A stretch of 64,000 nt of DNA. Origin: Scytonema millei VB511283 (GTDB lineage Bacteria > Cyanobacteriota > Cyanobacteriia > Cyanobacteriales > Chroococcidiopsidaceae). Each line of letters begins with the position of its first letter. The first letter of the stretch is position 1. Shown here one piece after another: positions 28,043 to 36,798 of this stretch. The position numbers and the translations under genes are program-made. The notes beneath the pieces are model-generated. The model made no database searches and was not told the DNA's origin. It worked only from the letters and a program-made list of their open reading frames with translations. The stretch spans positions 467,177-531,176 of the forward strand of contig NZ_JTJC03000004.1 in the NCBI RefSeq assembly GCF_000817735.3, written 5' to 3'.

Positions 28043-28384
28043 TTATTCCTGTGTCCCGATGACTTCCGTTGCTTCTAGTGACTTTTCAAACATCATGCGT
28101 TGTTCGGCATTGCGTAAGAAATAACCACTAATCATTGCTGAAGCGAGTAATCTACCCAAACTTTCGCGGTTAGTTGTAATCGTTATCCCAAAATTTTCTC
28201 CAGGTAAACTACCTAAGATACCGATGATATTACGCTCGATCATCTGCAATACTTCAGTAGAGCTAGGCTTAGATAGCTGAGTAATAGCCTCTGGACTTAG
28301 CGACTGGACGTATTGCCATAAGGAATCGCTGTCCTTTGATTCTCCTGGGAAAAACTCGGAAACTTCATGTGATGAATCGTTCAC
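28043..28384 (-). CDS. DUF760 family protein
   Basis: A 113-residue acidic protein of the DUF760 family, found in cyanobacteria and plastids. Typical segments are LWQYVQSLSPEAITQLSKP, MIERNIIGILG and GRLLASAMISGYFLRNAEQR. Its function is unknown. There is no membrane or signal segment. It is the first gene of a probable two-gene unit with mutT. Confidence 0.87.
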   Translation of the reverse strand: MNDSSHEVSEFFPGESKDSDSLWQYVQSLSPEAITQLSKPSSTEVLQMIERNIIGILGSLPGENFGITITTNRESLGRLLASAMISGYFLRNAEQRMMFEKSLEATEVIGTQE

Positions 28385-28589
28385 TGATGACCTCCCTTAC
28401 AGTTCGGTTGCCAAATTGTAACCGATCAACTTGCTGTTAGTGTTGTTTACAATTTAGCCGACAAATAGCGTCTTTATGTAAATTTAATGTAACAGGTAGG
28501 CGCGGATATGGTAGGTGGCAAAACCGAACTGAATTTGGAGGGTTGTTGCTCCACAATGGGGATTACAAGTAATTGGTAGTTGGTAGTTT

Positions 28590-28650
28590 TTTCTCCCTCA
28601 GCAACCTTGCGCTCCCTCAGCTCCCTCAGCTTTCTTTTCCCCTGCTCCCT
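28590..28650. repeat. Low-complexity dispersed repeat (CTCCCTCAGC type)
   Basis: CTCCCTCAGCAACCTTGCGCTCCCTCAGC lies at the end of the sigma factor gene. The reverse complement of nearly the same block lies at 30130-30172 on the other side of the gene, so the sigma gene is flanked by inverted copies about 1.5 kb apart. Confidence 0.7.
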
Positions 28651-29605
28651 AGCTAGCCAAATACTGGTCGAGGTCTGCTTTACGCTTGCGGAGCTTGGTG
28701 AGGGCTTCGCGCTCGATTTGGCGTACCCGTTCGCGACTGATATTAAGGCGATCGCCAATCTTGGCTAACGTCATGGCTTGTCCGTCAGCTAAGCCAAAGC
28801 GTAATGATAAAACCTCCCGCTGCTGTGGAGTCAAATCCGCCATCAGCTTCTCAATATCGGTAGATAGGCAGGATTCCGTCACGAATTCTTCTGGGGAAAG
28901 ACTCGTATCTTCTAATAGTTCGCCCAATTCTGTATCTTGGTTGTCTCCTACCCGCAAATCTAAGGATAGTGGTAGTCGCGCTCTTTCTAAATACTCGCGT
29001 ACCTGTTTGGGCGTGAGTTCTAACGCTGTAGCTAACTCCGCAATACTTGGGGCGCGTCCCAGGTTTTGTGAAAGTTGACGCTGTGCCTTTTTGATTTTGT
29101 TTAATTTTTCGGTAATGTGAATCGGTAGGCGAATGGTTCGTCCTTTTTCCGCGATCGCCCGTGTGATTGCTTGCCGAATCCACCAATAAGCATAAGTAGA
29201 AAATCTATAACCTTTAGTTGGGTCAAACTTCTCTACCCCCCGCTGCATCCCAATCGTCCCTTCTTGGATCAAATCCAATAAGTCTACGTTACGCTTGATG
29301 TACTTTTTAGCGACGGAGACGACTAGTCGCAGGTTAGCTTCTACCATTCTGCGCTTAGCAATTTCTCCTTCGGCGATCGCTGTAGATAAGGCTGTTTTAT
29401 CTATCCGCGCTGCTTCACTCCACTCTTCTAAGGTTGGTTCGCGCCCCAGCTTTGCAACTAACTCTTCTTGGAGCGCGTACAGGATGCTGAGTCGCTGCAC
29501 TTGCTTGCCATATACAATCTCCTGCTCGTGGGTCAGTAATGGAACACGACCAATCTCACGCAAGTAAGTACGTACAAGGTCAGTGGTTGTCTGAGCGGTT
29601 TTCAT
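28649..29605 (-). CDS. Group 2 sigma-70 factor (SigD/SigB-like)
   Basis: A 318-residue alternative sigma factor that directs RNA polymerase under stress. Region 1.2 ([20 protein letters not shown]), region 2 ([52 protein letters not shown]), region 3 and region 4.2 ([19 protein letters not shown]) are all intact. The RpoD-specific long N-terminus is absent, which places it in group 2. Length and sequence suggest SigD or SigB, but the paralog cannot be fixed without a tree. It is transcribed alone from a long upstream region. Confidence 0.93.
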   Translation of the reverse strand: MKTAQTTTDLVRTYLREIGRVPLLTHEQEIVYGKQVQRLSILYALQEELVAKLGREPTLEEWSEAARIDKTALSTAIAEGEIAKRRMVEANLRLVVSVAKKYIKRNVDLLDLIQEGTIGMQRGVEKFDPTKGYRFSTYAYWWIRQAITRAIAEKGRTIRLPIHITEKLNKIKKAQRQLSQNLGRAPSIAELATALELTPKQVREYLERARLPLSLDLRVGDNQDTELGELLEDTSLSPEEFVTESCLSTDIEKLMADLTPQQREVLSLRFGLADGQAMTLAKIGDRLNISRERVRQIEREALTKLRKRKADLDQYLAS

Positions 29606-30001
29606 GGCGCTAGGTTTCTTTATCAGTAGTAAGCAGCTGTGTGGAAATAAAAGAGTAACACTTATTTCACTACCAAGCCCTCTGCTGATGAGACAAGCTT
29701 TTTCTGTTACATATCCAGACAGCAGAAGGCTATAGTGTTACACGAGTTGGACAACATCTAGTTGTTTGCAGAAATTTAATTTTGTAGCTGTCTCTAGGGG
29801 TAGAGCAGCTTTACTACCCTCCAATCGGTCATTGGATCGCTTAAGATTAACATTCTACACTATTAACAATTGTAACATTTCTGAGAGCAAACTGCCACTA
29901 CCTGCACTTTCTGTCTCAGCCTAAGAGCTGATTTAGATTTGTGACTTGCCCTCACAGGGCGCGCGCACTCCAAAGTTAAACTGTTTCACGCACACAAAAG
30001 T
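29606..30001. other. Upstream region of the sigma factor gene
   Basis: About 400 bp without an ORF. It should hold the sigma factor promoter. The segment is AT-rich between 29850 and 29900. No operator was recognised. Confidence 0.4.
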
Positions 30002-30047
30002 TGCATTTTTTAGTCAAAGTTAACTAGTAATTTGACTAAAAAATGCA
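30002..30047 (-). terminator. Perfect 17-bp palindrome downstream of dps
   Basis: Arms TGCATTTTTTAGTCAAA and its exact complement enclose a 12-nt loop. The stem is AT-rich, with runs of six T and six A. It is about 220 bp after the dps stop and 400 bp before the sigma gene start. It may be a terminator, but the length and perfection of the arms also fit a recently inserted palindromic element or a protein-binding site. Confidence 0.55.
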
Positions 30048-30119
30048 TCAGAGAAGACAAAAAACAGTAAATGTTTTAATGTTTTGCGTTTTGAGTGACT
30101 TATGTTGAAGTATGTTAGG

Positions 30120-30265
30120 GGGCAGGGAGCAGGGGAAAGAGAGCTGAGGGAGCGCAAGGTTGCTGAGGGAGAAAGAAATTTAAAATCTCCACACCCTACA
30201 CCCCACACCCTACACCCCACATCCCACACCCTCGCTCCTCGCTCCTCGCTCCTCACTCCTCGCTC
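30120..30265. repeat. Low-complexity repeats after dps
   Basis: Consecutive tracts of GGAGCAGGG, GCTGAGGGAG, CACACCCTACACCC and TCGCTCC units, all short tandem repeats. An ORF on the minus strand through this tract is composed of repeat and is not supported. Confidence 0.65.
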
Positions 30266-30817
30266 CTACCTAGAGCCGTTCCCCATGAAACCTAGCGTTA
30301 GGCTGTCGTGGGCGAGGAAATGCCCTAAGTGGTATGCTCTTTCTTCGGTTTCAAGTAGGATTTTCTCGTACAGGTAACGGGTAGCGCGATCGCCTAAACT
30401 TTCTGCTTGAGCGGCTTGACGACGGATCAACCCAATAATTGCCTGTTCTGCCGCTAGGTCGTGTTCTACCATTTGACGGCAAGCAAAAACACCGTCTGGT
30501 TCTGGCTCGAAGCAGCACATTTGAGCGAGTTGGCTAAAAGTAGCTACGGGTACGCCACCCAGTCCATCTAAACGTTCGCCAACATCGTGAACGTGTCCCT
30601 GGACTTCTTCATAGCTTTCGCTGAAATACTGGTGCAGCATATAGAATTCTGCACCCTCAACAACAAAATGATGTTTTTGGTATTGCAGGTACAAACCCTG
30701 AAAGCTAGCAAGAGCAATATTTAATCCTTCGCAAACAGGAGTGGTGACACTGCGATCGAGCAGAATAGGGTTGTCATATACCTGACCGAAGTTCCGTAGA
30801 ATTGTTGCCTCAGACAT
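30266..30817 (-). CDS. dps: Dps-family ferritin-like protein
   Basis: A 183-residue four-helix ferritin-like protein. The first two helices carry [20 protein letters not shown] and [19 protein letters not shown], the Dps arrangement of ferroxidase residues (His, then Asp/Glu) shared across subunits. Dps proteins form 12-mers that oxidise iron with hydrogen peroxide and protect DNA. The N-terminal [17 protein letters not shown] and the length match the cyanobacterial Dps group. It is monocistronic. No PerR or Fur box was recognised upstream (30818-31090). Confidence 0.9.
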   Translation of the reverse strand: MSEATILRNFGQVYDNPILLDRSVTTPVCEGLNIALASFQGLYLQYQKHHFVVEGAEFYMLHQYFSESYEEVQGHVHDVGERLDGLGGVPVATFSQLAQMCCFEPEPDGVFACRQMVEHDLAAEQAIIGLIRRQAAQAESLGDRATRYLYEKILLETEERAYHLGHFLAHDSLTLGFMGNGSR

Positions 30818-31090
30818 GGTTCTCCTCTCTTTGCTGGTTGTGATGCTGTTATCGATGACTCACTGCTACTTTCATTATCGCTCTCTCGTCAAGCTTTAAA
30901 CAGCGCAATCGCTATGTATTTCAATGCTTTTGACTGCTGAGATCGTCCATGATTAAAGAAAACTTTTTGCAAATATCATGAGAATAATTTGCATTTAGGG
31001 TATGCTATTGGGTAAAGTTAAACTGTCGGCAACTAGCACGGCTAGTCACGGCAATTAAGATGACGAAATGTAATTTGAGCATCGGAGGGT

Positions 31091-31333
31091 ATGGGCTTGA
31101 AGCCGTTAGGTTGCGAACCGGAAGTTAGAGAGATTGTGGAAGTGAAATGGGCAGATAGATGGCAAGTGTATCAACGTTTACAAGAGTTAGAGATTTCTTG
31201 TTGGTGCGATGCCGGACAGCCATTAAAAGTTGAAATCGCCGATCCCACAACGGCAGTTCAGTTAAGTAGCGTGTTGAAACAGTTCACTGCATCCCGCCAA
31301 GATTTGGTGGGGTGGTTAAAGCAGTGCTGGTAA
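31091..31333 (+). CDS. Small conserved protein, function unknown
   Basis: An 80-residue soluble protein with GGAGGGT just before its ATG. It has a beta-alpha-beta look (VEVKWADRWQVYQRLQELEI, then WCDAGQPLKVEI) and ends in DLVGWLKQCW. I have the impression of a small cyanobacterial conserved family but cannot name it. It lies 60 bp before the ferredoxin-like gene on the same strand, so a two-gene operon is likely. Confidence 0.7.
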   Translation: MGLKPLGCEPEVREIVEVKWADRWQVYQRLQELEISCWCDAGQPLKVEIADPTTAVQLSSVLKQFTASRQDLVGWLKQCW

Positions 31334-31394
31334 AACCTTAGATAAATCTTTAGATAAAGCATCAATTGTCATTCATATCGAAGGTGATAAAGCT

Positions 31395-32030
31395 ATGAGT
31401 AGTCGCTTTGGTAAAGAAGTATCAGCCTTTAGCTTAGAGGGAAAATTTCTCAGGTTTGAATTAGAAGATGGCTATAAGCGCAAATATTTGCAAATTGGCA
31501 CTTTAGAAGGTGAATATCGAGTCAAACTACCTAAGTATCTGCGTTCACCTATGGAGTTAAACCTGAATCCAGGGGATATAGTACAAATTTTCGGTGAGAG
31601 AAAGTTTGACTATAAGAAAAATTCGCTCAAATTGAAGGCAGAACGAGCGATCGTTATCGATCGCCAACCGCCAGCTATGACTCCTGCTACGCCTGTCAAG
31701 CAACGAACCAAAGCTAAGGCTAGTATTTTGGTGTGTCAGAAGTCTGATTGCGTGAAACGGGGTGCAAACGGAGTTTGTAAAGCATTACAAGCATCTTTGA
31801 GCGATCGCGGTTTGGAAAATGAGGTAGAAATTAAGGCTACTGGTTGCCTTAAACAGTGTAAAGCTGGACCAAATGTCGTAGTGATGCCCGACAAAACTAG
31901 ATATACTCGCGTACAAACCAAGCAGGTTGCAGAATTGATTGACAAGCACTTTACTACAGATGAAAGTTGCTATAATGAGAATGTGCAGCAATTAGCATTA
32001 GTTGGTAATCGCATTTTTCCTGTTAGCTGA
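31395..32030 (+). CDS. Protein with C-terminal thioredoxin-like [2Fe-2S] ferredoxin domain
   Basis: A 211-residue protein in two parts. Residues 1-90 form a small beta-rich domain (FSLEGKFLRFELEDGYKRKY, KLPKYLRSPMELNLNPGD) found in cyanobacteria. Residues about 110-190 are a thioredoxin-fold [2Fe-2S] ferredoxin with four cysteines in the family spacing: ILVCQKSDCVKRG...VCKAL and TGCLKQCKAGPNVVV. Electron transfer or a regulatory role is likely, but no partner is visible. Basic linkers (KQRTKAKA) separate the domains. Confidence 0.85.
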   Translation: MSSRFGKEVSAFSLEGKFLRFELEDGYKRKYLQIGTLEGEYRVKLPKYLRSPMELNLNPGDIVQIFGERKFDYKKNSLKLKAERAIVIDRQPPAMTPATPVKQRTKAKASILVCQKSDCVKRGANGVCKALQASLSDRGLENEVEIKATGCLKQCKAGPNVVVMPDKTRYTRVQTKQVAELIDKHFTTDESCYNENVQQLALVGNRIFPVS

Positions 32031-32206
32031 GCATCATGCTAAATGAAAAGATTTGCCAAGTAGATTTGAGTTAGATCGCTAAGAGAGTCTGGGAGAATTT
32101 GTTGAAAATTCTTGACAGAAATCGATTGCTCTGGAACACAAAAATATACGTTTGTATGTCTGAAAAAATGAAATAATAGTTAAATTATTGAACGAATCTT
32201 CAGGTA

Positions 32207-32515
32207 ATGAATCCAGGTGTGGTTGCGGCGATCGCCTATGGGATTTTAGCCATAATTGGCGGCGCGATCGGCTATAAGCAAGCTCAGAGTAAGGCTTCGC
32301 TGGTTTCTGGTACTGCTAGCGGCTTATTGCTGATTCTGGGAGGAGTTGCGCGATCGCTCGGTCAAGCCTGGGGTCTCGGTTTAGCTGCTATAGTTACAGT
32401 AATATTGGTGATTATTTTTACTACTCGTCTGATAAAAACACGCAAATTCATGCCAGCAGGATTAATGACTGTTGTAGGTGTAGCAGCATTGGTAGTTATG
32501 TTGAAAAATTTGTAG
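32207..32515 (+). CDS. TMEM14 family membrane protein
   Basis: A 102-residue protein with about four hydrophobic helices and almost no loops. AAIAYGILAIIGGAIGYKQA, SLVSGTASGLLLILGG and RKFMPAGLMTVVGVAAL match the TMEM14 (UPF0136) family, whose plastid members (FAX) are implicated in fatty-acid export. In cyanobacteria the function is inferred only. It is a single gene ended by a palindrome that overlaps its stop. Confidence 0.88.
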   Translation: MNPGVVAAIAYGILAIIGGAIGYKQAQSKASLVSGTASGLLLILGGVARSLGQAWGLGLAAIVTVILVIIFTTRLIKTRKFMPAGLMTVVGVAALVVMLKNL

Positions 32516-32540
32516 AGACGCGATCTCGTGCATCTCTACA
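32511..32540. terminator. Bidirectional palindrome TGTAGAGACGCGATC...ATCTCTACA
   Basis: The stem TGTAGAGA...TCTCTACA lies between convergent genes and overlaps the stop of the TMEM14 gene. Confidence 0.6.
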
Positions 32541-32567
32541 TTGATTTTGAGGTACATTTAGACAAAG

Positions 32568-32852
32568 TTAATTCTCTTCGCTAGGATCTGATTTATAGCG
32601 AATCTTCAGCATTAAAATCATTCCAGCAAAGATAAATGTTACGATGTTGGCGGCGATGATAGGAATATCGTGTACGTAGAAGCCGTAAACCAACCACAGA
32701 ATTATTCCCGTACATAAAACGATGAGCATACTCCATGAAAGATCGTGAGCTGATTTCGTCTTCCAGGTTTTGATCAACTGGGGTAAATATGCGATCGTTG
32801 TCAAGACTCCTGCAAATAGTCCCAGAGGGGTGATGAAATTAAAATCTTCCAT
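32568..32852 (-). CDS. SemiSWEET-type transporter
   Basis: A 94-residue membrane protein with three helices, the minimal triple-helix bundle of the SWEET/PQ-loop class. The PQ motif lies in AYLPQLIKTWKTKSAHDLSW, and IPIIAANIVTF follows in helix 3. SemiSWEETs dimerise to form a sugar uniporter. Substrate is unknown. It reads in the same direction as the downstream end of the nuclease-ATPase gene (30 bp away), so the two may be co-transcribed. Confidence 0.9.
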   Translation of the reverse strand: MEDFNFITPLGLFAGVLTTIAYLPQLIKTWKTKSAHDLSWSMLIVLCTGIILWLVYGFYVHDIPIIAANIVTFIFAGMILMLKIRYKSDPSEEN

Positions 32853-32882
32853 GTTTATGCGTTCTAGTTACAATGTCCCCTA

Positions 32883-34028
32883 TTATTCTCGCAGAATTCC
32901 GATCCCTGCTTCTCTTTCTATGTAATCGACTAAGCTAATAAAATCATCTCGCGGATAGCACTTGCCACCAATCAGCTGAAATGCCAATTCACTCGATGGA
33001 TTGTTAGGATTCTCTAAAATATGGATTCCCCAGTAGTATAGTTGGTCGCTAGTACGAATGCAAACTTGTTCTGGATCGATACAATGAAACTTTTCATCGT
33101 GCTGGCTAATCTGTTTATAGACTGATAAGAATGACTCTTTTAAAATTTTAAATCGTCTAATTCCTGGATCTCTGAAGTTATTCACTAAAACAAATAAATG
33201 AGCAGCTTGATTAATACTTCTAATTTTTTGTACTGTATCTTGAATCACGATTCCATGTTTGTTAATACCTAGAGGGTTTAAAGTTGTAGGAATAATACAA
33301 TAATCAAATTTCTCAATCAGTTCTCGTGGGTTGCGTTCTAAAGCAGGAGAACAATCGCATATAACTATTTTGCAATCACGGGCAGCGTTTTCATCCCAAG
33401 CTCTTGCATCGTAGACTTCAATAGTTGTACCCATACCTTTACTATTAGGAACGTAAACCCCATCACCTACTAATTTGTGTAAGTTTTGTTCTGGATCTAA
33501 ATCTACCAAAGCGACATTGAATCCTTGTAAGGCAAATGCTCCCGCTAAGTGCGCCGCAACTGTAGTTTTTCCAACTCCACCCTTACAAGTGAAAATACCA
33601 AAATAAATCTTGTCTTGTTTTGGTGGTTGGGGTGGTGGTGTACCGTCATCACCGTTCACCCAAGTAATTTTATGTTCAGAAGCGATACCACAGCGAATTC
33701 TCGAATCTTTTCCCCAAGATTTAATTAGGGCGCGAGCTGGTCCACTATAATCTTTTGTAGTAATGAAAATACCATAATTAAACTGACAAGCTGCTTGAGA
33801 TTCAAGAAAGTCAACAAACTTCAAAATTTGCGGTGCGGCAACGTTATTTTTAAGCCACTTGACTTGGACGGCTGCAATGATATTGCTTTTACTGACAACT
33901 AAATCGTAACCTGCTTGGTTTTGTTCGGGAGTAACAACCGTCCACCCGTGTCTGTGAAAAATTCTGGCTACGTGCTGCTCGAAGTGAGTGAAATCCTGTA
34001 TGTATGGTGGTTGCAGAGATGAGGACAT
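32883..34028 (-). CDS. Mrr-like nuclease domain fused to ParA-type ATPase
   Basis: A 381-residue fusion. Residues 10-125 look like an Mrr/restriction-endonuclease-like PD-(D/E)xK domain: Glu17 in HFEQHVARIF, Asp42 in AGYDLVV, and the Gln-x-Lys pair at 55-57 in VQVKW. A Pro-rich linker (PPPQPPKQ) follows. Residues 140-380 form a ParA/MinD-type ATPase with the deviant Walker A KGGVGKT (149-155), VALVDLDPEQN and IVICDCSPA. No ParB or parS candidate is near, so a partition role is not supported. Defence or targeting of DNA is a reasonable guess. The start at 34028 gives the full nuclease domain. Confidence 0.85.
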   Translation of the reverse strand: MSSSLQPPYIQDFTHFEQHVARIFHRHGWTVVTPEQNQAGYDLVVSKSNIIAAVQVKWLKNNVAAPQILKFVDFLESQAACQFNYGIFITTKDYSGPARALIKSWGKDSRIRCGIASEHKITWVNGDDGTPPPQPPKQDKIYFGIFTCKGGVGKTTVAAHLAGAFALQGFNVALVDLDPEQNLHKLVGDGVYVPNSKGMGTTIEVYDARAWDENAARDCKIVICDCSPALERNPRELIEKFDYCIIPTTLNPLGINKHGIVIQDTVQKIRSINQAAHLFVLVNNFRDPGIRRFKILKESFLSVYKQISQHDEKFHCIDPEQVCIRTSDQLYYWGIHILENPNNPSSELAFQLIGGKCYPRDDFISLVDYIEREAGIGILRE

Positions 34029-34661
34029 AGACAGATAAGGCGCGGGGCTAAGATTATTAAAACCCTTATTTGGTCTAGTGTCTATGGGTGAAAGGCAGGA
34101 TTGCTTTTTTACCCATTAAGATGAAAACAGTTTACGATCGTATCTATTACCTTCAATTACTTTGTTCTTAAGACTAACTACTCTAATTCTCACTGCATTG
34201 AGACCGAGATTTTAGGCGATCGCAAAGTGGTAGTAATTAGCGAATTAGTCAACTGAAACATGCCTAGCGATTTTAATAGTAAATTGTGACAATTAAGCCT
34301 CGGTTTTTATTAGTATCAATTTTTACCGAAAAAATTGTATTTACTCACAGTAAGCTTGGTTACATAAATTCAAACTATAGAACTCATACTTATGGTAGAT
34401 TGCCCGTTTTTCAAAGACAGTACAATTGAAAAAAAAGAAAAAAATAGAGTATACTCTGTAACAGAATAAAGAATAAAACACTCAGACTCTTTTAAATTCA
34501 AGTTAGTATCGATAAAAAATAATAGAGTTTCAAGAGAACTCAAGTTTCTATTCTCAGGGTGTCAAGGAATTTCAATCTTTCCAGATCGGGGACTGTCTAT
34601 CTTCTACTAGGCAGTCAATTCGCGGCAGCTAACTCAAAATAGTTAGAGAAGAATTTACAAT
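34029..34661. other. Long AT-rich intergenic region before the peptide cluster
   Basis: About 630 bp between the divergent fusion gene and the LuxR-type regulator. Runs such as AAAAAAGAAAAAAATAGAG (about 34430) make it clearly more AT-rich than its neighbours. No ORF or RNA gene was supported. Both flanking promoters must lie here. Confidence 0.4.
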
Positions 34662-35432
34662 ATGTCATTATTAATCCTTGTCGTCGATGACGATCCGGCT
34701 ATTCGACTGCTGGTTAGTTGTTCTTTGAAGCAGTGGGGATATTCAGCGATCGCAGCTGAGAATGGTAAAGAAGCAAAGAAGCAGATTGAGGAATCTCAAC
34801 CACATCTCGTCATTACTGATATTAGTATGCCAGAGATGGATGGCTACGAGTTAATTGAGTGGATACGCCAGCATCCAACATTTCGACTCCTACCCGTAAT
34901 GTTTTTGACAGCACGAACAGATACAGAAGGACGAATTCGCGGCTATCAGGTAGGGGGAGATGCATATTTAGCCAAGCCTTTTGAGTTGAATGAATTATAT
35001 GCTGTGGTACGTAATTTACTAGAGCGATCGCAGTTAATATCCCAATTAATGCAGTGGGAATGGCGCTTAAGGCTTCAACAGCAAAATATAGAACAGCAAC
35101 AAGGCAAAACATCTAGTACACTACACTATCCTTCAAGCCAAGAAGAACCAACTGTTCGAGTCGATACACCGTGCTATAATCCTTACCAGGTTCACCAACC
35201 GGAAAGGACAACTGATACTAAGACTTTCGATAACTTTTCCTTCACTAAAAGAGAGCAAGCAGTACTTCAACTTTTAGTCAAAGGTTTATCAAACTCTCAA
35301 ATAGGTTCTAGCTTATACCTCAGTCCTCGAACAGTAGAAAAGTATGTTAGCAATTTACTGTGTAAAACTGGAACCAACAATAGAGTAGAACTCGCGTGCT
35401 TTGCTAGAGAACGCCATCTAATTAATAGTTGA
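34662..35432 (+). CDS. NarL/LuxR-type response regulator
   Basis: A 256-residue two-domain transcription factor. The receiver (1-125) has Asp9-Asp11, phosphoacceptor Asp53 in LVITDISMPEMDG, and FLTARTDTEG with PFELNE. After a Gln-rich linker (about 135-190) comes a LuxR-type DNA-binding domain, with LTKREQAVLQLLVKGLSNSQIG and RTVEKYVSNLL as the recognition helix. No cognate kinase is adjacent. It reads towards the peptide-export cluster 490 bp downstream and is the obvious candidate regulator, which is inference from position. Confidence 0.9.
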   Translation: MSLLILVVDDDPAIRLLVSCSLKQWGYSAIAAENGKEAKKQIEESQPHLVITDISMPEMDGYELIEWIRQHPTFRLLPVMFLTARTDTEGRIRGYQVGGDAYLAKPFELNELYAVVRNLLERSQLISQLMQWEWRLRLQQQNIEQQQGKTSSTLHYPSSQEEPTVRVDTPCYNPYQVHQPERTTDTKTFDNFSFTKREQAVLQLLVKGLSNSQIGSSLYLSPRTVEKYVSNLLCKTGTNNRVELACFARERHLINS

Positions 35433-35924
35433 CGGTTAACAGCAGTAAGTCTAAAGATTGAAAATATTTATTTTCTGAACCAAGCTAGATGCAGAAGTTG
35501 CTAATATTTTGGCTTTGAGTAGCGATCGCTAACTCAATAGTCAGAATAGCTTTTGCACTAGCTTGGTTTTATGTTGCAAAATATTTTTGACGGTAAATCA
35601 GTAAGACAAATAATCTCTCTTAACATATATCATCTGAAAGATAGATGTTATTTTGACTTGTTTCGCTGAGCGTAATCCTACTCAGGGAACATACCCAGTT
35701 TTTTAGGTAAACACACTATAGAAATTAAATGTGTGATTCTGTATTAAAGACAAAAATATCAGTAAATACACTTAGGGCAAATACCTAGTGGATTGGGGAG
35801 ATACGCTGTGGAATTCAACAAATGCTTTTTCTATATTGTTAATAGATAGATATTCAATTTCTTATGCAGTTAGTAGGTGAATATCTAACATCTGAAACAT
35901 CTAAATTTAGAAGGAGCTAAAGCT
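35433..35924. other. Promoter region of the peptide cluster
   Basis: About 490 bp, AT-rich, with no ORF. A GAAGGAG ribosome-binding site (35910-35916) precedes the first peptide gene. Candidate -10-like TATAGAAATT (35716) and TATATTGTTA (35832) hexamers are present but not distinctive. Confidence 0.45.
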
Positions 35925-36185
35925 ATGTTCGATACAGATATGCAATCTGGATTGTTTTTAGATTTATCCGACGAGCAACAACAATTAGTTGCAGGTGGTG
36001 GTTCTACAGGGGATGCACTGCGCGACAAACTTGCCACTTACTACAAAGCCAATAACAGTATAACCAACTTGGATGTAGCTCAACAGTCGGGTCCTGAAGG
36101 TAGTACAAATCTACAAAAATTCCAGCATGATACTCTCGATATTAGTACCGCAGCTTATAAGGATTTCTTTGCCAAATTAGGCTAA
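35925..36185 (+). CDS. Double-glycine leader peptide 1
   Basis: An 86-residue secreted-peptide precursor. The leader (1-25) has the double-glycine pattern LFLDLSDEQQQLVAGG, which PCAT exporters cut after the glycines. The predicted product is about 61 residues, without cysteine, mixed charge, and ends AAYKDFFAKLG. It is about 60 percent identical by eye to the next gene's product. Leaders ending LSxEQQxxVAGG are typical of cyanobacterial bacteriocin-like or biofilm peptides. It has a strong AAGGAG site. No modification enzyme is nearby. Confidence 0.88.
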   Translation: MFDTDMQSGLFLDLSDEQQQLVAGGGSTGDALRDKLATYYKANNSITNLDVAQQSGPEGSTNLQKFQHDTLDISTAAYKDFFAKLG

Positions 36186-36275
36186 TTTATTTCGGCAATA
36201 AATCCAAAAGCTCTTTACTAGAGATAACCCGATTAGTAAGCGCTCTCACCAGTTTAAACTTAGGAGATTTTTCCC

Positions 36276-36536
36276 ATGATCGCTAATAATATCAAGTCCG
36301 AGTTATTTGTGGAATTGTCTGAAGATCAGCAGCAGTTGGTTGCAGGTGGTGGCAGCTCAGGCGATGTTTTGAAAGATAAGCTGGCGACTCATTTCAAAGC
36401 TAATGAAACCATAACAAACCTGGAAGTGGCTCAGGAATCGACTCCAAAGGGCAGTACGAATCTGCAAAGCTTCAAGCACGATACTATGGATGTTAATACC
36501 GCAGCTTATAAGGATTTCTTTGCCAAATTAAGCTAA
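36276..36536 (+). CDS. Double-glycine leader peptide 2 (paralog of peptide 1)
   Basis: An 86-residue twin of the upstream peptide, so it arose by tandem duplication. The leader reads LFVELSEDQQQLVAGG. The product keeps the TNLEVAQES, KGSTNLQSF and NTAAYKDFFAKL blocks, and most changes are conservative (D/E, K/R). Conservation of the C-terminal AAYKDFFAKL suggests it is functionally important. A TAGGAG site precedes the ATG. It is followed by a long hairpin (36611-36708). Confidence 0.88.
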   Translation: MIANNIKSELFVELSEDQQQLVAGGGSSGDVLKDKLATHFKANETITNLEVAQESTPKGSTNLQSFKHDTMDVNTAAYKDFFAKLS

Positions 36537-36610
36537 TTGACGCGACGTGCAACATTTGATAAAAAACTGCGATAAGGTAGAGTGTTTACCTGCACAAACT
36601 ACCTGAACAT

Positions 36611-36708
36611 AGATTCCAGAGCCTCCTAAATTCTTCATTTTGCACGCTCCGATCGTCTTGCTGCACAAATAAGAACAATGCAAAGGAATAAGGCTCTGGA
36701 ATCTTTTT
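36611..36708 (+). terminator. Long structured terminator or leader between peptides 2 and 3
   Basis: Perfect 13-bp arms AGATTCCAGAGCC (36611-36623) and GGCTCTGGAATCT (36692-36704), then TTTT, enclose a 68-nt loop that can itself fold (TTTGCA...TGCAAA). This would end or attenuate transcription after the twin peptides, making peptides 1 and 2 more abundant than the export genes. It could also be a small RNA. Confidence 0.65.
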
Positions 36709-36798
36709 ATGAGATTCCCTACCAGGATTTGAGCAGTTTTCTTGTCGATCGTTTTAGCTCGATTAAGTGGATAGCAATCAATCAGCGAGGTAACAATA

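Noticed and set aside
28474..28758. 94-codon ORF on the minus strand over the sigma gene end
   Set aside because: It overlaps the sigma gene in another frame and is largely composed of dispersed low-complexity repeat.
30020..30256. 78-codon ORF after dps
   Set aside because: Translation is almost entirely tandem repeat; no family resemblance.
32883..34028. Chromosome or plasmid partition gene parA
   Set aside because: The ATPase half fits, but the nuclease-like N-terminus and lack of parB or parS-like repeats argue against it.
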